Under the pieces are notes generated by a model. It had not been told where the DNA came from. It saw only the letters and a program-made list of their open reading frames with translations, and did not search any database. A program made the translations under genes and the position numbers. A stretch of 64,000 nt of DNA from Leptothoe sp034932105. GTDB taxonomy: Bacteria > Cyanobacteriota > Cyanobacteriia > Phormidesmidales > Phormidesmidaceae. The stretch covers positions 1 through 64,000 of the forward strand of contig NZ_JAYGIG010000002.1 of assembly GCF_034932105.1 (NCBI RefSeq), written 5' to 3'. Shown in pieces: positions 44,281 through 53,843 of this stretch. Every line of letters starts with the position of its first letter. Positions within the stretch are counted from its first letter, which is position 1.

Positions 44281-45195
44281 ATGACCTATGCTCCCCCAGC
44301 GCCACTGACTCCTGGTGATGTACTCTATGCCATTGCCCCCAGTGGGACCCTACGAGAGACCCAAAAGTTTGAGGCGGGGTTGCAGGTTTGGTGCGATCGC
44401 GGCTACCCAGTCGAACTCAGCCCCACCTATGACAAACGCTGGGGATATCTAGCTGGCAAAGATGACCAGCGTCGCCAGCAGCTGCTCGAAGCCCTGACAA
44501 ATCCTAAATACAAGGGGATTCTCTGCGTGCGCGGAGGCTATGGCGGCACCCGCCTCTTGGAAAACTGGCAGTGGCCCCAGGACACTAACAACACCATTAA
44601 CAAATGGCTGATCGGTTTTTCCGATATCACCAGTTTGCTGTGGAGTGGTCAGCTCAGCGGCGGCGTTCACGGCCCCCTCCTCACCACCATCAGTCAGGAA
44701 CCCGACTGGTCCCTCAACCGGCTATTTCACTGGCTAGAACACCACACCCTAGAACCCCTCACGGGCGATAGCTGGGTCAGCGGCACCGCCACCGGCAGAC
44801 TGCTCCCCGCCAACCTCACCGTGGCCACCTGCCTCCTGGGCACCCCCCACGAACCCGATTTCACCGGGGCGATCCTCGCCTTCGAAGACGTCACCGAAGC
44901 CCCCTACCGACTGGACCGCATGCTCACCCACTGGCGCATGCTGGGCAAATTTGACTCGGTGGCAGGTATCGCCCTCGGTCGCTTTAGCCAGTGTGAGCCC
45001 CCCGCCAATGCACCGAGCTTTAGCGCCTTGGAAGTGCTGCAGGAACGCCTGGGGGATCTGGGTGTTCCCATCGTGGCTCACCTTCCCTTTGGCCACGATG
45101 GCGAGAATGGAGCTTTACCCTTTGGTATCCCAGCAAAAATAGAGGCCGGACCCCATGGCCCCGGCCTCCTATCGTTTCCTCATCATTCCCGGTAA
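44281..45195 (+). CDS. LD-carboxypeptidase (S66 family)
   Basis: The protein has 304 residues from ATG 44281. S66 motifs: LYAIAPSGTL, ILCVRGGYGGTRLLE, LIGFSDITSLLW with the nucleophile Ser, VHGPLLTT, AILAFEDVTEAPYRLDRML with the Glu, and PIVAHLPFGHDGEN with the His. It trims the terminal D-alanine from peptidoglycan tetrapeptides during recycling. No signal peptide, as expected for a cytosolic LdcA. It follows the kinase gene by about 48 bases on the same strand. Confidence 0.9.
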   Translation: MTYAPPAPLTPGDVLYAIAPSGTLRETQKFEAGLQVWCDRGYPVELSPTYDKRWGYLAGKDDQRRQQLLEALTNPKYKGILCVRGGYGGTRLLENWQWPQDTNNTINKWLIGFSDITSLLWSGQLSGGVHGPLLTTISQEPDWSLNRLFHWLEHHTLEPLTGDSWVSGTATGRLLPANLTVATCLLGTPHEPDFTGAILAFEDVTEAPYRLDRMLTHWRMLGKFDSVAGIALGRFSQCEPPANAPSFSALEVLQERLGDLGVPIVAHLPFGHDGENGALPFGIPAKIEAGPHGPGLLSFPHHSR

Positions 45196-45219
45196 CCAAA
45201 TACCCCCAGGGTTCTGCCC

Positions 45220-46641
45220 CTAGGCCTGGACCATTTCCGTTTCGCCTTCACCTGCGGTCACCATTGCCGTTTCCATTTCGGCCATCACCGTTTCCGACAG
45301 GGCCGGAATGGAATCATCCCCCGTAATCAATCGGGCTCCTCGCTGGTAGGTAAAGTAATTGAAACCCCACTGGAGCAGCACCAGGAGCTTATTATCAAAC
45401 TCGATCAGGAAGTAAATATGGACAAAGATCCAGATAAACCAGGCGGGAAAACCAGATAGCTTCATAAAGTTGAGGTCGGCCACCGCCTCATTGCGACCAA
45501 TCACCGCCATGCTGCCCTTATCTTTGTAGTTAAAGGTAGGCACCGTCCGCTTCGCCAGCTTTGCCCTGATCGCCTGAGCCAAGTAGCTACCCATCTGCAT
45601 CGCTACCGCAGCGGTGCCCGGCAGGGGCGTACCCCCATCACCCTGATGGGCAAAGTGGGCCAAATCACCGGCAATGTATAGGTTGGGATAGTTGGGCACA
45701 CTCATATCCGCCTCCACCATGACTCGACCAATGCGGTCCGTTTCAGCCCCGGTTTTATCAGCAATCGTCTGACCCAGGGGGGAGGCCTTAATGCCAGCGG
45801 CCCAAAGTACGGTACAGGCCTGCATATCGGTCACCACACCCTTGTGCTTAATGGAAACCGTATCGCCGTCAATGTTAGTGACAAGAGACTGGGTGCGGAC
45901 TTCCACCCCCAGCTTTTCCAACGAAGCCTTAGCAGCAACTGATAGATCTGCGGGATAGGGGGGCAACACCCGATCCATCCCCTCGAGCAAAATAATCTTG
46001 GTTTCCTGGGGGTCAATATTCGTAAAGTCGTCCTTAATGGTCTCGTAGGCCAGTTCAGCTAGCGCTCCGGCCAGCTCCACACCGGTTGGCCCCGCACCCA
46101 CCACCAAAAACGTCAGCAGGGCCTGACGACGTTCAGGATCAGTTTCTTTCTCCGCCGCTTCAAAGGCCAAGAAAATACGCCGCCGCACCTCTAGGGCATC
46201 TTCAATGGTTTTCATGCCGGGGGCAATGTCAGCCCATTGGTCATTCCCAAAGTAGTGGTGACTCGAGCCCGTGGCCAAAATCAGGCTGTCGTAGCCAATT
46301 ACCTCATTCCGCTTGAGGGTCACCTTCTGGGCATCAGGGTCAATGTCCACCACCTCCCCCATCAGCACCTTGACATTCTTCTGGCGACTCAGAATGGCCC
46401 GTAGTGGGGAAGAAATATCCCCCGCCGAGAGCCCACCGGTAGCCACTTGATACAGCAGCGGCTGGAACAGGTGGAAGTTACGCTTATCGATCAGCGTGAC
46501 CCTGACCGGAGCCTTATCCAATGTTTTCGCAGCATATAGGCCCGCAAAGCCACCGCCAACAATCACGACATGGTGCAATGTCTTTTGTTTAGCTGTTGTC
46601 TTTTGGGCTATGGGAGCCTGACCAGAAAGAACTGCTGTCAT
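45220..46641 (-). CDS. Type II NAD(P)H dehydrogenase (NDH-2)
   Basis: The protein has 473 residues. Two dinucleotide-binding motifs are present: VVIVGGGFAGLYAAKTL for FAD and FLVVGAGPTGVELAGAL for NAD(P)H, with NFHLFQPLLYQVATGGLS, LWAAGIKASPLGQ, NLYIAGDLAHF and the membrane-binding C-terminus GFPAWFIWIFVHIYFLI. NDH-2 transfers electrons from NAD(P)H to plastoquinone without proton pumping. Cyanobacteria carry several (NdbA-C); which one this is was not determined. It converges with the LdcA gene. Confidence 0.92.
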   Translation of the reverse strand: MTAVLSGQAPIAQKTTAKQKTLHHVVIVGGGFAGLYAAKTLDKAPVRVTLIDKRNFHLFQPLLYQVATGGLSAGDISSPLRAILSRQKNVKVLMGEVVDIDPDAQKVTLKRNEVIGYDSLILATGSSHHYFGNDQWADIAPGMKTIEDALEVRRRIFLAFEAAEKETDPERRQALLTFLVVGAGPTGVELAGALAELAYETIKDDFTNIDPQETKIILLEGMDRVLPPYPADLSVAAKASLEKLGVEVRTQSLVTNIDGDTVSIKHKGVVTDMQACTVLWAAGIKASPLGQTIADKTGAETDRIGRVMVEADMSVPNYPNLYIAGDLAHFAHQGDGGTPLPGTAAVAMQMGSYLAQAIRAKLAKRTVPTFNYKDKGSMAVIGRNEAVADLNFMKLSGFPAWFIWIFVHIYFLIEFDNKLLVLLQWGFNYFTYQRGARLITGDDSIPALSETVMAEMETAMVTAGEGETEMVQA

Positions 46642-47160
46642 AGTATTACAAACTATTACGTATGATGAATAATTCTATATCGTCTATTTCTGGGTTGAGC
46701 GTCTAAATAAGGAACTTCATCAAAGTTTATTTACATGAAAACCCATTAAACCATCGACAAATCAAGAGATTTCACCCTCTTAATTGTTCCCCTTGACTTG
46801 ACAAAAGTCCGTAGGGGCCTAACTAGATCATCTTAGAAACATAAAAGTGAACACGTCTATATGTGTTTCGTGATATGTCATGGAATTGCCATAGTGGACC
46901 CCAAAGAGTGGCCCCTAATCAAGACAACTTCGGGCACATTCCCAGATAGATCCTTGGCCTAAAGCATTAAGACAGCCTTTGCTTAGTAACCTTTGTAACT
47001 CGGTTTATGAAACAGTAATATGGGCGCTTATGGCAGATCGGTCTGAGCTGATTGATCTGAATCGTTGGGGCCTTGTTGTCTGGGCAGATTACCTGGGCAG
47101 GTTGTCCGGGCAGATTGTCCGGGAAAAAGTTGATTTTGCGGGGTTGGGAAGGGCAGAACT
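46642..47160. other. Intergenic region between NDH-2 and aspartate kinase genes
   Basis: This 519-base gap separates divergent genes. A short imperfect direct repeat GGGCAGRTTGTCC (about 47080-47122) lies shortly before the aspartate kinase start. A 63-codon frame at 46979-47170 follows the repeats and looks spurious. No riboswitch-like structure was recognised. Confidence 0.5.
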
Positions 47161-49002
47161 ATGGCTTTAATCGTTCAAAAGTACGGCGGCACATCGGTGG
47201 GTAGCGTTGAGCGTATTCAAACCGTGGCCGAACGCGTACAGGCAACCGTGCAGGCAGGCAACTCGGTGGTGGTCGTGGTGTCCGCCATGGGCAAAACCAC
47301 CGATGATCTGGTCAAACTTGCCAATGAGATTTCTAGCCAGCCTAGCCGTCGCGAAATGGACATGTTGCTCTCTACCGGTGAGCAGATTTCCATTGCCCTC
47401 TTGACCATGGCCCTGCAGGAACGGGGACAGGCGGCCGTATCCATGACCGGTGCCCAGGTGGGCATTGTCACCGAAGCTCGTCATAGCCATGCCCGCATTT
47501 TGAGAATTGAGACCGAGCGGGTCAAGCGCTATTTGGATCAGGGCCAGGTGGTGGTGGTGGCCGGTTTTCAAGGCATTAGTGATGCGCCGGATTTGGAAAT
47601 TACCACCCTCGGTCGCGGGGGTTCGGACACCTCGGCGGTGGCCCTGGCCGCCTCACTCCAGGCCAATACTTGTGAAATTTATACCGATGTGCCGGGAATT
47701 TTAACCACGGACCCGCGCCTGGTCCCATCGGCCCAGCTGATGACCGACATCACCTGTGATGAAATGCTGGAGTTGGCTAGCCTGGGGGCCAAGGTACTGC
47801 ACCCACGGGCGGTGGAAATTGCCCGCAACTATGGTGTGACCCTGGTGGTGCGCTCTAGCTGGACCGATGAGCCGGGCACTCGAGTCACCTCGCCGAGCCG
47901 CCTGCCCCGACCCTTGGATGGTCTGGAGCTAGCCCATCCGGTGGATGCCATTGAGTTTGATACGGAGCAGGCCAAAATAGCCCTGCTCGGGGTGCCGGAT
48001 CGGCCTGGGATTGCGGCCCAGCTGTTTGGCAAATTGGCCGGACAACAGCTGAATGTGGATCTGATTATTCAATCCATCAACGAGGGCAATTTTAACGATA
48101 TTGCTTTTACCGTCGAACAGGACACCCTGGAGCAGGCAACTAGCTTAGCGGCGGGCCTAATACCGTTACTGGAAGGGGCCTCTAAAAACGGCGCCTCGGC
48201 CCTAACGCCGAACCAAGGCTCGTTGGCAGATCCGGTGGCCTTGGTGAGCGACACCCAAATTGCCAAGGTCAGCATTGCTGGGGCTGGCATGATTGGTCGA
48301 CCGGGGGTGGCGGCCAAGATGTTTTCCACCCTGGCGGCGGCGGGGGTGAATATTCAAATGATTGCCACCTCAGAGGTGAAAGTGAGCTGCACCATTGCCG
48401 TGGAGGATTGCGATCGCACCATTTTCGCCCTTTGCCAAGCCTTTGACCTCAACCAGTCCCCCGCCCGCCTAGAGGCCCCTGCTGCCCGCTATGGTCCTGC
48501 CGTGCGCGGCGTGGCCCTGGACTGCGATCAGGCCCGCCTGGCCCTGCGCCAGGTGCCCGACCAGCCCGGCATGGCCGCCAAAATATTCCAAGTATTGGCC
48601 GATCGCGGCATCAGCGTGGACATGATCATCCAGGCCCAGCGCTGCCGCCTATACCAAGGCATTCCCACCCGCGACATCGCCTTTACCGTGGCCCAGGCTG
48701 ATGCCGACATGGCCCGGGGGGTGCTCCAATCCCTAGCCACCGAATTTGGTAGCAGCGAAATCATCGTCGATACCGCCATCGCCAAGATCAGCGCCGTCGG
48801 CATTGGCATGATCACCGAGCCCGGCACCGCCGCCAAAATGTTCCAAGCCTTGGCCGACCGCAACATTAATATTCAAATGATTGCCACTTCGGAAATCAAA
48901 ATCAGCTGCGTCGTCGCAGAAGATCAAGGCATCGAGGCCCTGAAGGCGGTCCACACGGCCTTTGGGTTGGCAGGCAGTCACGAAATTGAAGTGCCAGCCT
49001 AG
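47161..49002 (+). CDS. lysC: Aspartate kinase with four ACT domains
   Basis: The protein has 613 residues. The kinase domain (1-240) starts with IVQKYGGTSVGSVERI and contains GFQGISD, TLGRGGSDTSAVALAASL and DVPGILTTDPRLVP. Two pairs of ACT domains follow, seen as the repeated GIAAQLFGKLAGQQLNVDLI, GVAAKMFSTLAAAGVNIQMI, GMAAKIFQVLADRGISVDMI and GTAAKMFQALADRNINIQMI. The four-ACT architecture is typical of cyanobacteria, where it provides lysine/threonine feedback. It phosphorylates aspartate, the first step to Lys, Thr and Met. Confidence 0.96.
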   Translation: MALIVQKYGGTSVGSVERIQTVAERVQATVQAGNSVVVVVSAMGKTTDDLVKLANEISSQPSRREMDMLLSTGEQISIALLTMALQERGQAAVSMTGAQVGIVTEARHSHARILRIETERVKRYLDQGQVVVVAGFQGISDAPDLEITTLGRGGSDTSAVALAASLQANTCEIYTDVPGILTTDPRLVPSAQLMTDITCDEMLELASLGAKVLHPRAVEIARNYGVTLVVRSSWTDEPGTRVTSPSRLPRPLDGLELAHPVDAIEFDTEQAKIALLGVPDRPGIAAQLFGKLAGQQLNVDLIIQSINEGNFNDIAFTVEQDTLEQATSLAAGLIPLLEGASKNGASALTPNQGSLADPVALVSDTQIAKVSIAGAGMIGRPGVAAKMFSTLAAAGVNIQMIATSEVKVSCTIAVEDCDRTIFALCQAFDLNQSPARLEAPAARYGPAVRGVALDCDQARLALRQVPDQPGMAAKIFQVLADRGISVDMIIQAQRCRLYQGIPTRDIAFTVAQADADMARGVLQSLATEFGSSEIIVDTAIAKISAVGIGMITEPGTAAKMFQALADRNINIQMIATSEIKISCVVAEDQGIEALKAVHTAFGLAGSHEIEVPA

Positions 49003-49035
49003 GGGTCCGTCAAAATAAATCCGTCTAAGGAATCA

Positions 49036-49695
49036 ATGCTGCCCCATTACAAGGCCAAGCAGGTCTCGGTCAATCGTCGTCGTCACTATGAAGTGAATGG
49101 CCAGCGATTGCCAGGGGTCACCACCATTTTGTCAGCCACCAAACCCTGGGAAGACAAGGAACGGCTGTGGCGCTGGCGGGAGCGGGTGGGCACCGAGGAA
49201 GCCAATCGGATTACGGCCAAGTCCTCCCGAGCGGGGACCAAAATCCACCGGGTGATCAAGGCCTATCTCCGGCAAGAGGAATGGGCCTTACCCGAGGGCA
49301 CCGCAGGGTTTTGGGCCTCCATTGAGCCGGTGCTGCAGGGCATCGAGGAGGTGCTCTTAGTGGAAGGGGCCGTCTGGCATCCCCTCAAGTTTGCCGGTTT
49401 TCCCGATGCCCTGATGGTGTACGACGGTCAGCTGGTGGTCTGCGATTGGAAAACCGCCCGTCATCCTAAACAGGTGGAATGGATGGGGGATTATTTTTTA
49501 CAGGTGGCCGCCTACTGTTGGGCCGTTAACTGGGTATATCGAGACCATGACATTAAAGTGGAGCGGGCCATGGTGGCCATTGCCCTCGAGGACACCCCGG
49601 CCCAGCTGTTTACCCTCACCCCGGACAAATTGGACCAGTACTGGGGGCAATTCCAGCAGCGACTACGCCAGTACTATCGGCTGAAATTGCCCTAA
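49036..49695 (+). CDS. PD-(D/E)XK superfamily nuclease (MGME1/RecB-like)
   Basis: The protein has 219 residues. The pattern RLPGVTTILS, then SRAGTKIHRVIKAYL, FAGFPDALMVYDGQLVVCDWKTA and YFLQVAAYCWAVNWV gives the catalytic residues of the RecB-type nuclease fold (Asp in FPDAL, Asp-Trp-Lys, and QxxxY). It resembles the exonuclease family that includes mitochondrial MGME1. It lies 33 bases after lysC on the same strand, possibly cotranscribed by chance. No helicase domain is attached. Confidence 0.82.
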   Translation: MLPHYKAKQVSVNRRRHYEVNGQRLPGVTTILSATKPWEDKERLWRWRERVGTEEANRITAKSSRAGTKIHRVIKAYLRQEEWALPEGTAGFWASIEPVLQGIEEVLLVEGAVWHPLKFAGFPDALMVYDGQLVVCDWKTARHPKQVEWMGDYFLQVAAYCWAVNWVYRDHDIKVERAMVAIALEDTPAQLFTLTPDKLDQYWGQFQQRLRQYYRLKLP

Positions 49696-49831
49696 TCCAT
49701 AGCATTTCTACGTATTTCCCTTAACACTCCTTTAATTACGTAGAGAGAAAACTTTGATATACTTCGAACAAATTTGCTACGAGTAAATACGGAGCTTTTT
49801 CCCGTAGCTATCGCTTCTAAGGAGCCCTGTC

Positions 49832-50179
49832 ATGGCCTATCTGATTCCATTTATCATTACCTGGTTGATCACCACCATCGCCCTAGTGATCATTACCTAC
49901 CTGCCCACGGGTGTAGAGTCTGACAGCTTTGGTAAAACCGCCATTACGGCCCTAGTCTTTGGTGTACTGAACGGCATCATCGGGATTATTGCCGGCTTGC
50001 CTGTTTTAGGTGGCTTAGTCTGGTTAGTCACCCTGGGTGGTCTATTGCTGAACCTAATTTTGTTTGGCGTGTCCGCCAAGCTGGTGGAAGGGTTTCGCCT
50101 CCGCTGGGGGATTTGGAGTGCGATTATCGGTGCCTTTCTACTGTCGATCATCACCTCCATCCTGAATGTCATTATCTAG
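49832..50179 (+). CDS. Phage holin family 4-like membrane protein
   Basis: The protein has 115 residues with four membrane segments: YLIPFIITWLITTIALVII, ALVFGVLNGIIGIIAGLPV, GLVWLVTLGGLLLNLILFG and WGIWSAIIGAFLLSIITSIL. It matches the Phage_holin_4_2 family (also seen in many bacteria without phage genes). No lysis or phage genes are nearby, so a holin role is not implied. AAGGAG precedes ATG 49832. A terminator follows. Confidence 0.82.
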   Translation: MAYLIPFIITWLITTIALVIITYLPTGVESDSFGKTAITALVFGVLNGIIGIIAGLPVLGGLVWLVTLGGLLLNLILFGVSAKLVEGFRLRWGIWSAIIGAFLLSIITSILNVII

Positions 50180-50256
50180 CGTTTCCATGACTGCCGTTGC
50201 TGGCCACAACAGTCGTTACGTTTGCCATTAGCTGAATGAAGTCGAAATATTGAACT

Positions 50257-50290
50257 AAAGGAGCTGCCAAGATTGGGCGCTCCTTTTTTA
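50257..50290 (+). terminator. Terminator of the holin-like gene
   Basis: AAAGGAGC (50257-50264) pairs with GCTCCTTT (50279-50286), with a further partial TGCC/GGGC pairing in the loop, then a T-run. It lies about 78 bases past the stop. Confidence 0.75.
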
Positions 50291-50588
50291 TTGCTTGTAT
50301 TGCCTGCAGTTCATGGCTCACCCGTAGAACCTTTAAAACCCAAAGCCGATGGGCAACCACAAAACTTCATACTCAGTTAACGCATCGCTCAATGGCTACC
50401 CCAGGTAAATTCAAAGAATTTTGTAGTTATCTATACTATGATTAAGACATTTACTGTTGGAATAATGGGTCAGTGATTTTGCCCGTTATTGAATTTTGAT
50501 CTGCTTAGGGCGAAGGCTGATGATACCCGTCCACCCAAGTGTCACCCTGCCTTCTTGACTAGGCGTATGGCTTAGGAGATAAGACTGC

Positions 50589-52292
50589 ATGGCTGAGCTT
50601 GAGAAGATGCGGCGGTATGATGCTGTTGCGATCGCAGATCATTACCGTTTCCGTCTTTTGACCGTATGGTGGCGAGCCCTATCCGTGGCACTGATGCTAG
50701 GTAGCTTTGTCATCGGACTATTGCTAGATCGGGCCTTCGGGCGCAAAGACATTAACGAAGCCCGGCGGGCCAGCCAGCTCCGCCAAATATTGACCGATTT
50801 AGGTCCCACCTTCATTAAAGTGGGTCAGGCTCTGTCCACCCGTCCCGACCTCGTCAATCCCAAGTTTTTAAACGAACTGATCAAGCTTCAGGATCAGCTC
50901 CCCCCGTTCGATAACCACGTGGCCGAGCGCATTATTGAAAAAGAGCTAGGCCGGACCTCCGACGAAGTTTACAGCCATATCTCCCCTGAGCCCGTAGCCG
51001 CAGCCAGCCTAGGTCAGGTCTACAAAGCCCGGCTTTACACCGGTGAGCAAGTGGCCGTGAAGGTTCAGCGCCCCGGTCTGGTCCCCATTATCTGTCGAGA
51101 CCTGTACCTCATGCGCTGGGCAGCAGGCTGGATTGCCCCTTGGCTACCCCTTAACCTGGGCCACGACCTCACCCTGATTGTGGATGAGTTCGGCGGCAAA
51201 CTATTCGAGGAAATTGACTATCTCAACGAAGGGCGCAATGCCGAAGCCTTTGCCGCTAACTTTTCCGATGACCCCAGGGTCAAGGTGCCATCCATTTACT
51301 GGCGCCACACCAACACCCGTGTGCTCACCATGGAGTGGATTGATGGCATCAAGCTCACTGACATTGAGCGCGTTAAAGCCGCCGGTCTAGACTCCGACGA
51401 GTTAGTCGGCATCGGAGTATCCTCCGGGCTGCGACAGCTGTTGGAGTTCGGCTTTTTCCATGCCGACCCCCACCCCGGCAACCTTTTTGCCATGGCCGAT
51501 GGCTCCATGGCCTACATCGACTTTGGCATGATGGATCAGCTGGGTCAGACCATGAAGGAAACCCTAGTGGATTCAGTCGTACATCTGATTAATCAGGAGT
51601 ATGACAAACTAGCCGATGACTTTGTCAAACTGGGTTTTCTCACCCCCGATGTGGATGTGCGGCCCATTGTGCCCGCCCTGCAGTCGGTCTTTGACGGGGC
51701 CATTGGGGCCAGCGTAGGAGACTTTAACTTCAAAAGCATCACCGACCGATTCTCAGAGGTGATGTACGAATATCCCTTTCGGGTGCCGGCCAAGTTTGCC
51801 CTGATCATTCGCTCCCTGGTTACCCAGGAAGGGTTAGCCCTCACCCTTAATCCAGATTTCAAAATTGTTGAGATTGCCTATCCCTATGTGGCCCGACGGC
51901 TGCTGATGGGAGAAACCGAATCCCTGCGTCGCCGGTTAATCGATGTGCTGTTCAAGGATGGTCGTTTCCAGTGGCAGCGGCTGGAAAATATGATCCGCAT
52001 TGCCCAAGGCGATCAGGGCTTTAACCTGATTCCAACGGCGGGTCTGGGCATGCAGTTTTTAATCTCCGAGGATGGCCAATATCTGCGGCAGCAAATCCTA
52101 GGGGCCTTAACGGAAGATAACCGCCTCCATACGGAGGAAGTGGCCCGTCTGTGGGATCTGGTCAAGCATGACCTACAACCCAATCAAATCCTTGATGCCG
52201 CCTGGAGTGCTCTGGCGGACTTTTCCCGCACGCAAGCAGCAGCCCTAGTCCCGAGTGGGTTAACGGCAGTTTTGTCGGGCAATGGGCGATAG
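50589..52292 (+). CDS. ABC1/UbiB (AarF) family atypical kinase
   Basis: The protein has 567 residues. Family motifs: the KxGQ element in PTFIKVGQALSTRPDL, the Ala-rich nucleotide loop AAASLGQVYKA, the Lys in VAVKVQRPG, and the late FFHADPHPGNLFAM and AYIDFGMMDQ. UbiB-like kinases support quinone synthesis. In cyanobacteria and plastids the related ABC1K proteins affect plastoquinone and tocopherol metabolism. A hydrophobic segment near residues 28-46 may anchor the protein. The following HD gene begins immediately at the stop codon. Confidence 0.92.
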   Translation: MAELEKMRRYDAVAIADHYRFRLLTVWWRALSVALMLGSFVIGLLLDRAFGRKDINEARRASQLRQILTDLGPTFIKVGQALSTRPDLVNPKFLNELIKLQDQLPPFDNHVAERIIEKELGRTSDEVYSHISPEPVAAASLGQVYKARLYTGEQVAVKVQRPGLVPIICRDLYLMRWAAGWIAPWLPLNLGHDLTLIVDEFGGKLFEEIDYLNEGRNAEAFAANFSDDPRVKVPSIYWRHTNTRVLTMEWIDGIKLTDIERVKAAGLDSDELVGIGVSSGLRQLLEFGFFHADPHPGNLFAMADGSMAYIDFGMMDQLGQTMKETLVDSVVHLINQEYDKLADDFVKLGFLTPDVDVRPIVPALQSVFDGAIGASVGDFNFKSITDRFSEVMYEYPFRVPAKFALIIRSLVTQEGLALTLNPDFKIVEIAYPYVARRLLMGETESLRRRLIDVLFKDGRFQWQRLENMIRIAQGDQGFNLIPTAGLGMQFLISEDGQYLRQQILGALTEDNRLHTEEVARLWDLVKHDLQPNQILDAAWSALADFSRTQAAALVPSGLTAVLSGNGR

Positions 52293-53030
52293 TTGCCCCA
52301 GGTTCGTCAGGTGCCATTACCCCCATTGCACACCCTGAGTCTGGCTCGATGGGGTCAGCTCTGTCAGGCCTTCAACATTCACGATCAGACGGCCATAGAG
52401 CAGGAATTTAACCGCATAGCGACGGCCTATGGCCAGCCTCAACGGGCTTATCACACGGCCCAACATATCAATGAGTGTTTAGCCTGGTTAGATTGGACAA
52501 AGGCAGAGATTTCTGCCGAGTTTGCGGGGCATTTAGTCTTGGAAATGGCCCTGTGGTACCACGATGTGGTCTATCAAACCCAAGGGTCTGACCCAGAAGA
52601 ACGGAGTAATGAACGGCAGAGTGCCGACCAAGCGGTGAGCTTTCTCCAAGCCCATCTGCCCAGCCACCCTGGAAAGCACGGCCAGATCCACCGGGTCGAA
52701 GCGCTGATTATGGCCACTGTTCATTTGGCAGATCAGGGTGCAGAGCATTGCCCAGACTCTGGGGTCAAGCAAACAGTTGAGTATCCATTGGACCTAGCCC
52801 CCTGGATGATGGACATTGACCTGGCGATTTTGGGCGCAGACCCCCAACGATTTAACCAATATGAGACCCAGATCCGCCAAGAATATGCCTGGGTGCCCGA
52901 GGCTATATACCGAACTAAAAGACAGCAGGTCCTAAAGCAGTTTTTGGCTCGGCCTGTGATTTACCACACCCCCAAATTTCAACAACAATTTGAGTCCCAA
53001 GCCCGCAGGAACTTGGGGGATTTAGGGTGA
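52293..53030 (+). CDS. Predicted HD-superfamily metal-dependent phosphohydrolase
   Basis: The protein has 245 residues if the TTG right after the UbiB stop is used; an in-frame GTG at 52311 is an alternative. The metal site is visible as AYHTAQHINECL, MALWYHDVVYQ, ALIMATVHLA and MMDIDLAILGA. This matches the uncharacterised predicted HD hydrolase group (COG4339). The zero-gap arrangement with the UbiB-like kinase suggests translational coupling. The substrate is unknown. Confidence 0.82.
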   Translation: MPQVRQVPLPPLHTLSLARWGQLCQAFNIHDQTAIEQEFNRIATAYGQPQRAYHTAQHINECLAWLDWTKAEISAEFAGHLVLEMALWYHDVVYQTQGSDPEERSNERQSADQAVSFLQAHLPSHPGKHGQIHRVEALIMATVHLADQGAEHCPDSGVKQTVEYPLDLAPWMMDIDLAILGADPQRFNQYETQIRQEYAWVPEAIYRTKRQQVLKQFLARPVIYHTPKFQQQFESQARRNLGDLG

Positions 53031-53046
53031 GGTGTTGACCTGGTTC

Positions 53047-53085
53047 CCAGGCTCTGCCTGGTGAACTGCGCTGTGGCTCTGCCAC
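53047..53085. repeat. Two short palindromes before the Uma2 fragment
   Basis: CCAGGC-TCT-GCCTGG (53047-53061) and GTGGC-TCT-GCCAC (53073-53085) share the same TCT loop. Such CCAGGCTCTGCCTGG-type words are common dispersed elements in cyanobacterial genomes (recalled). They sit where the 5' part of the Uma2 gene is missing. Confidence 0.6.
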
Positions 53086-53498
53086 CTGTGCCAAGGTTGA
53101 TTTTATTGCTGAGGGACCGGGCGACGTTGCGGGGGCAGGAGCCGATTACGCTATCGGATCTTAGCGAACCATCACCCGATGTGGTGGTTGCCAAGTATCG
53201 TCAGGATGATTATTTGGCAGGGCATCCTGGTGTGGAGGATTGTTGGGTGGTGATGGAGATTTCTGACTCGACGCTGGGTTATGACCGCAGTAAGAAGCTG
53301 TCGCTCTATGCTGAGTCGGGGGTTGGCCACTATTGGATTTTTAATTTGGTAAACCGGCAGTTAGAGGTTTACCGTGAACCGTATGAGGATAGTCAGGGGG
53401 ACTATGGCTATCGGCAAAAGCTGACGTATTTGCCTACGGAAACGGTGGAGCTGCCGCTGGGTGATTGTGTTTTGGAGTTGGATGGAATCTCTCCTTAG
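53061..53498 (+). pseudogene. Uma2-family PD-(D/E)XK protein, 5' truncated
   Basis: The conserved part begins at QEPITLSDLSEPSPDVVVAK and continues with DCWVVMEISDSTLGYDRSKKLSLYAESGVGHYWIFNL, holding the catalytic Asp and Glu-x-Ser region. The frame reaches the normal C-terminus (145 residues against about 190 in the family). The first 60-70 family residues are missing; what precedes (MNCAVALPPVPRLILLLRD) is translation of the palindromic repeat. Uma2 proteins are abundant in cyanobacteria with unknown role. It is probably non-functional. Confidence 0.7.
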
Positions 53499-53532
53499 GA
53501 AAGCAAAATCAATTAAATCCATAGTTTTCACA

Positions 53533-53578
53533 GCTAGCCACAGAGGGCTTCGACTCCGCTCAGCCCTCTGTGGCTAGC
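53533..53578. repeat. 17-bp perfect inverted repeat
   Basis: GCTAGCCACAGAGGGCT (53533-53549) and AGCCCTCTGTGGCTAGC (53562-53578) are perfectly complementary, with the loop TCGACTCCGCTC. The loop resembles the TTCGACTNCGCTCAG word of dispersed REP-like elements. There is no T-run. Confidence 0.8.
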
Positions 53579-53843
53579 CTGGACTAAAGCGTTGAATATA
53601 TTGATTGGGAGAACGGGGTCAAAACCCTGGCTGCCTGACACATCTATGCCCAACCCCTGATTCATCAGGACTGCCGGATACATGCACTATGCCAGATCAA
53701 GGCTTTCAGCCGGTGAGATACCCTGAAATTGGGGTTACCAGCAAAAGTGAAATGATAACGGTATATCAATGGTTTGAGATACTTGTGTCAGGCAGTCAGG
53801 TCCTGAACGTCATTCCCTAATGATGTCTAACCCTCTCAAAGGA

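Noticed and set aside
46979..47170. 63-codon frame before lysC
   Set aside because: It is generated by GGGCAGRTTGTCC direct repeats and overlaps the lysC start.
49832..50179. Holin-like gene as a sign of a prophage
   Set aside because: No lysin, terminase, capsid or integrase gene is nearby; the family is common in bacterial chromosomes.
53605..53820. 71-codon frame before the intron tail
   Set aside because: No start support or family pattern; probably intron-derived sequence.
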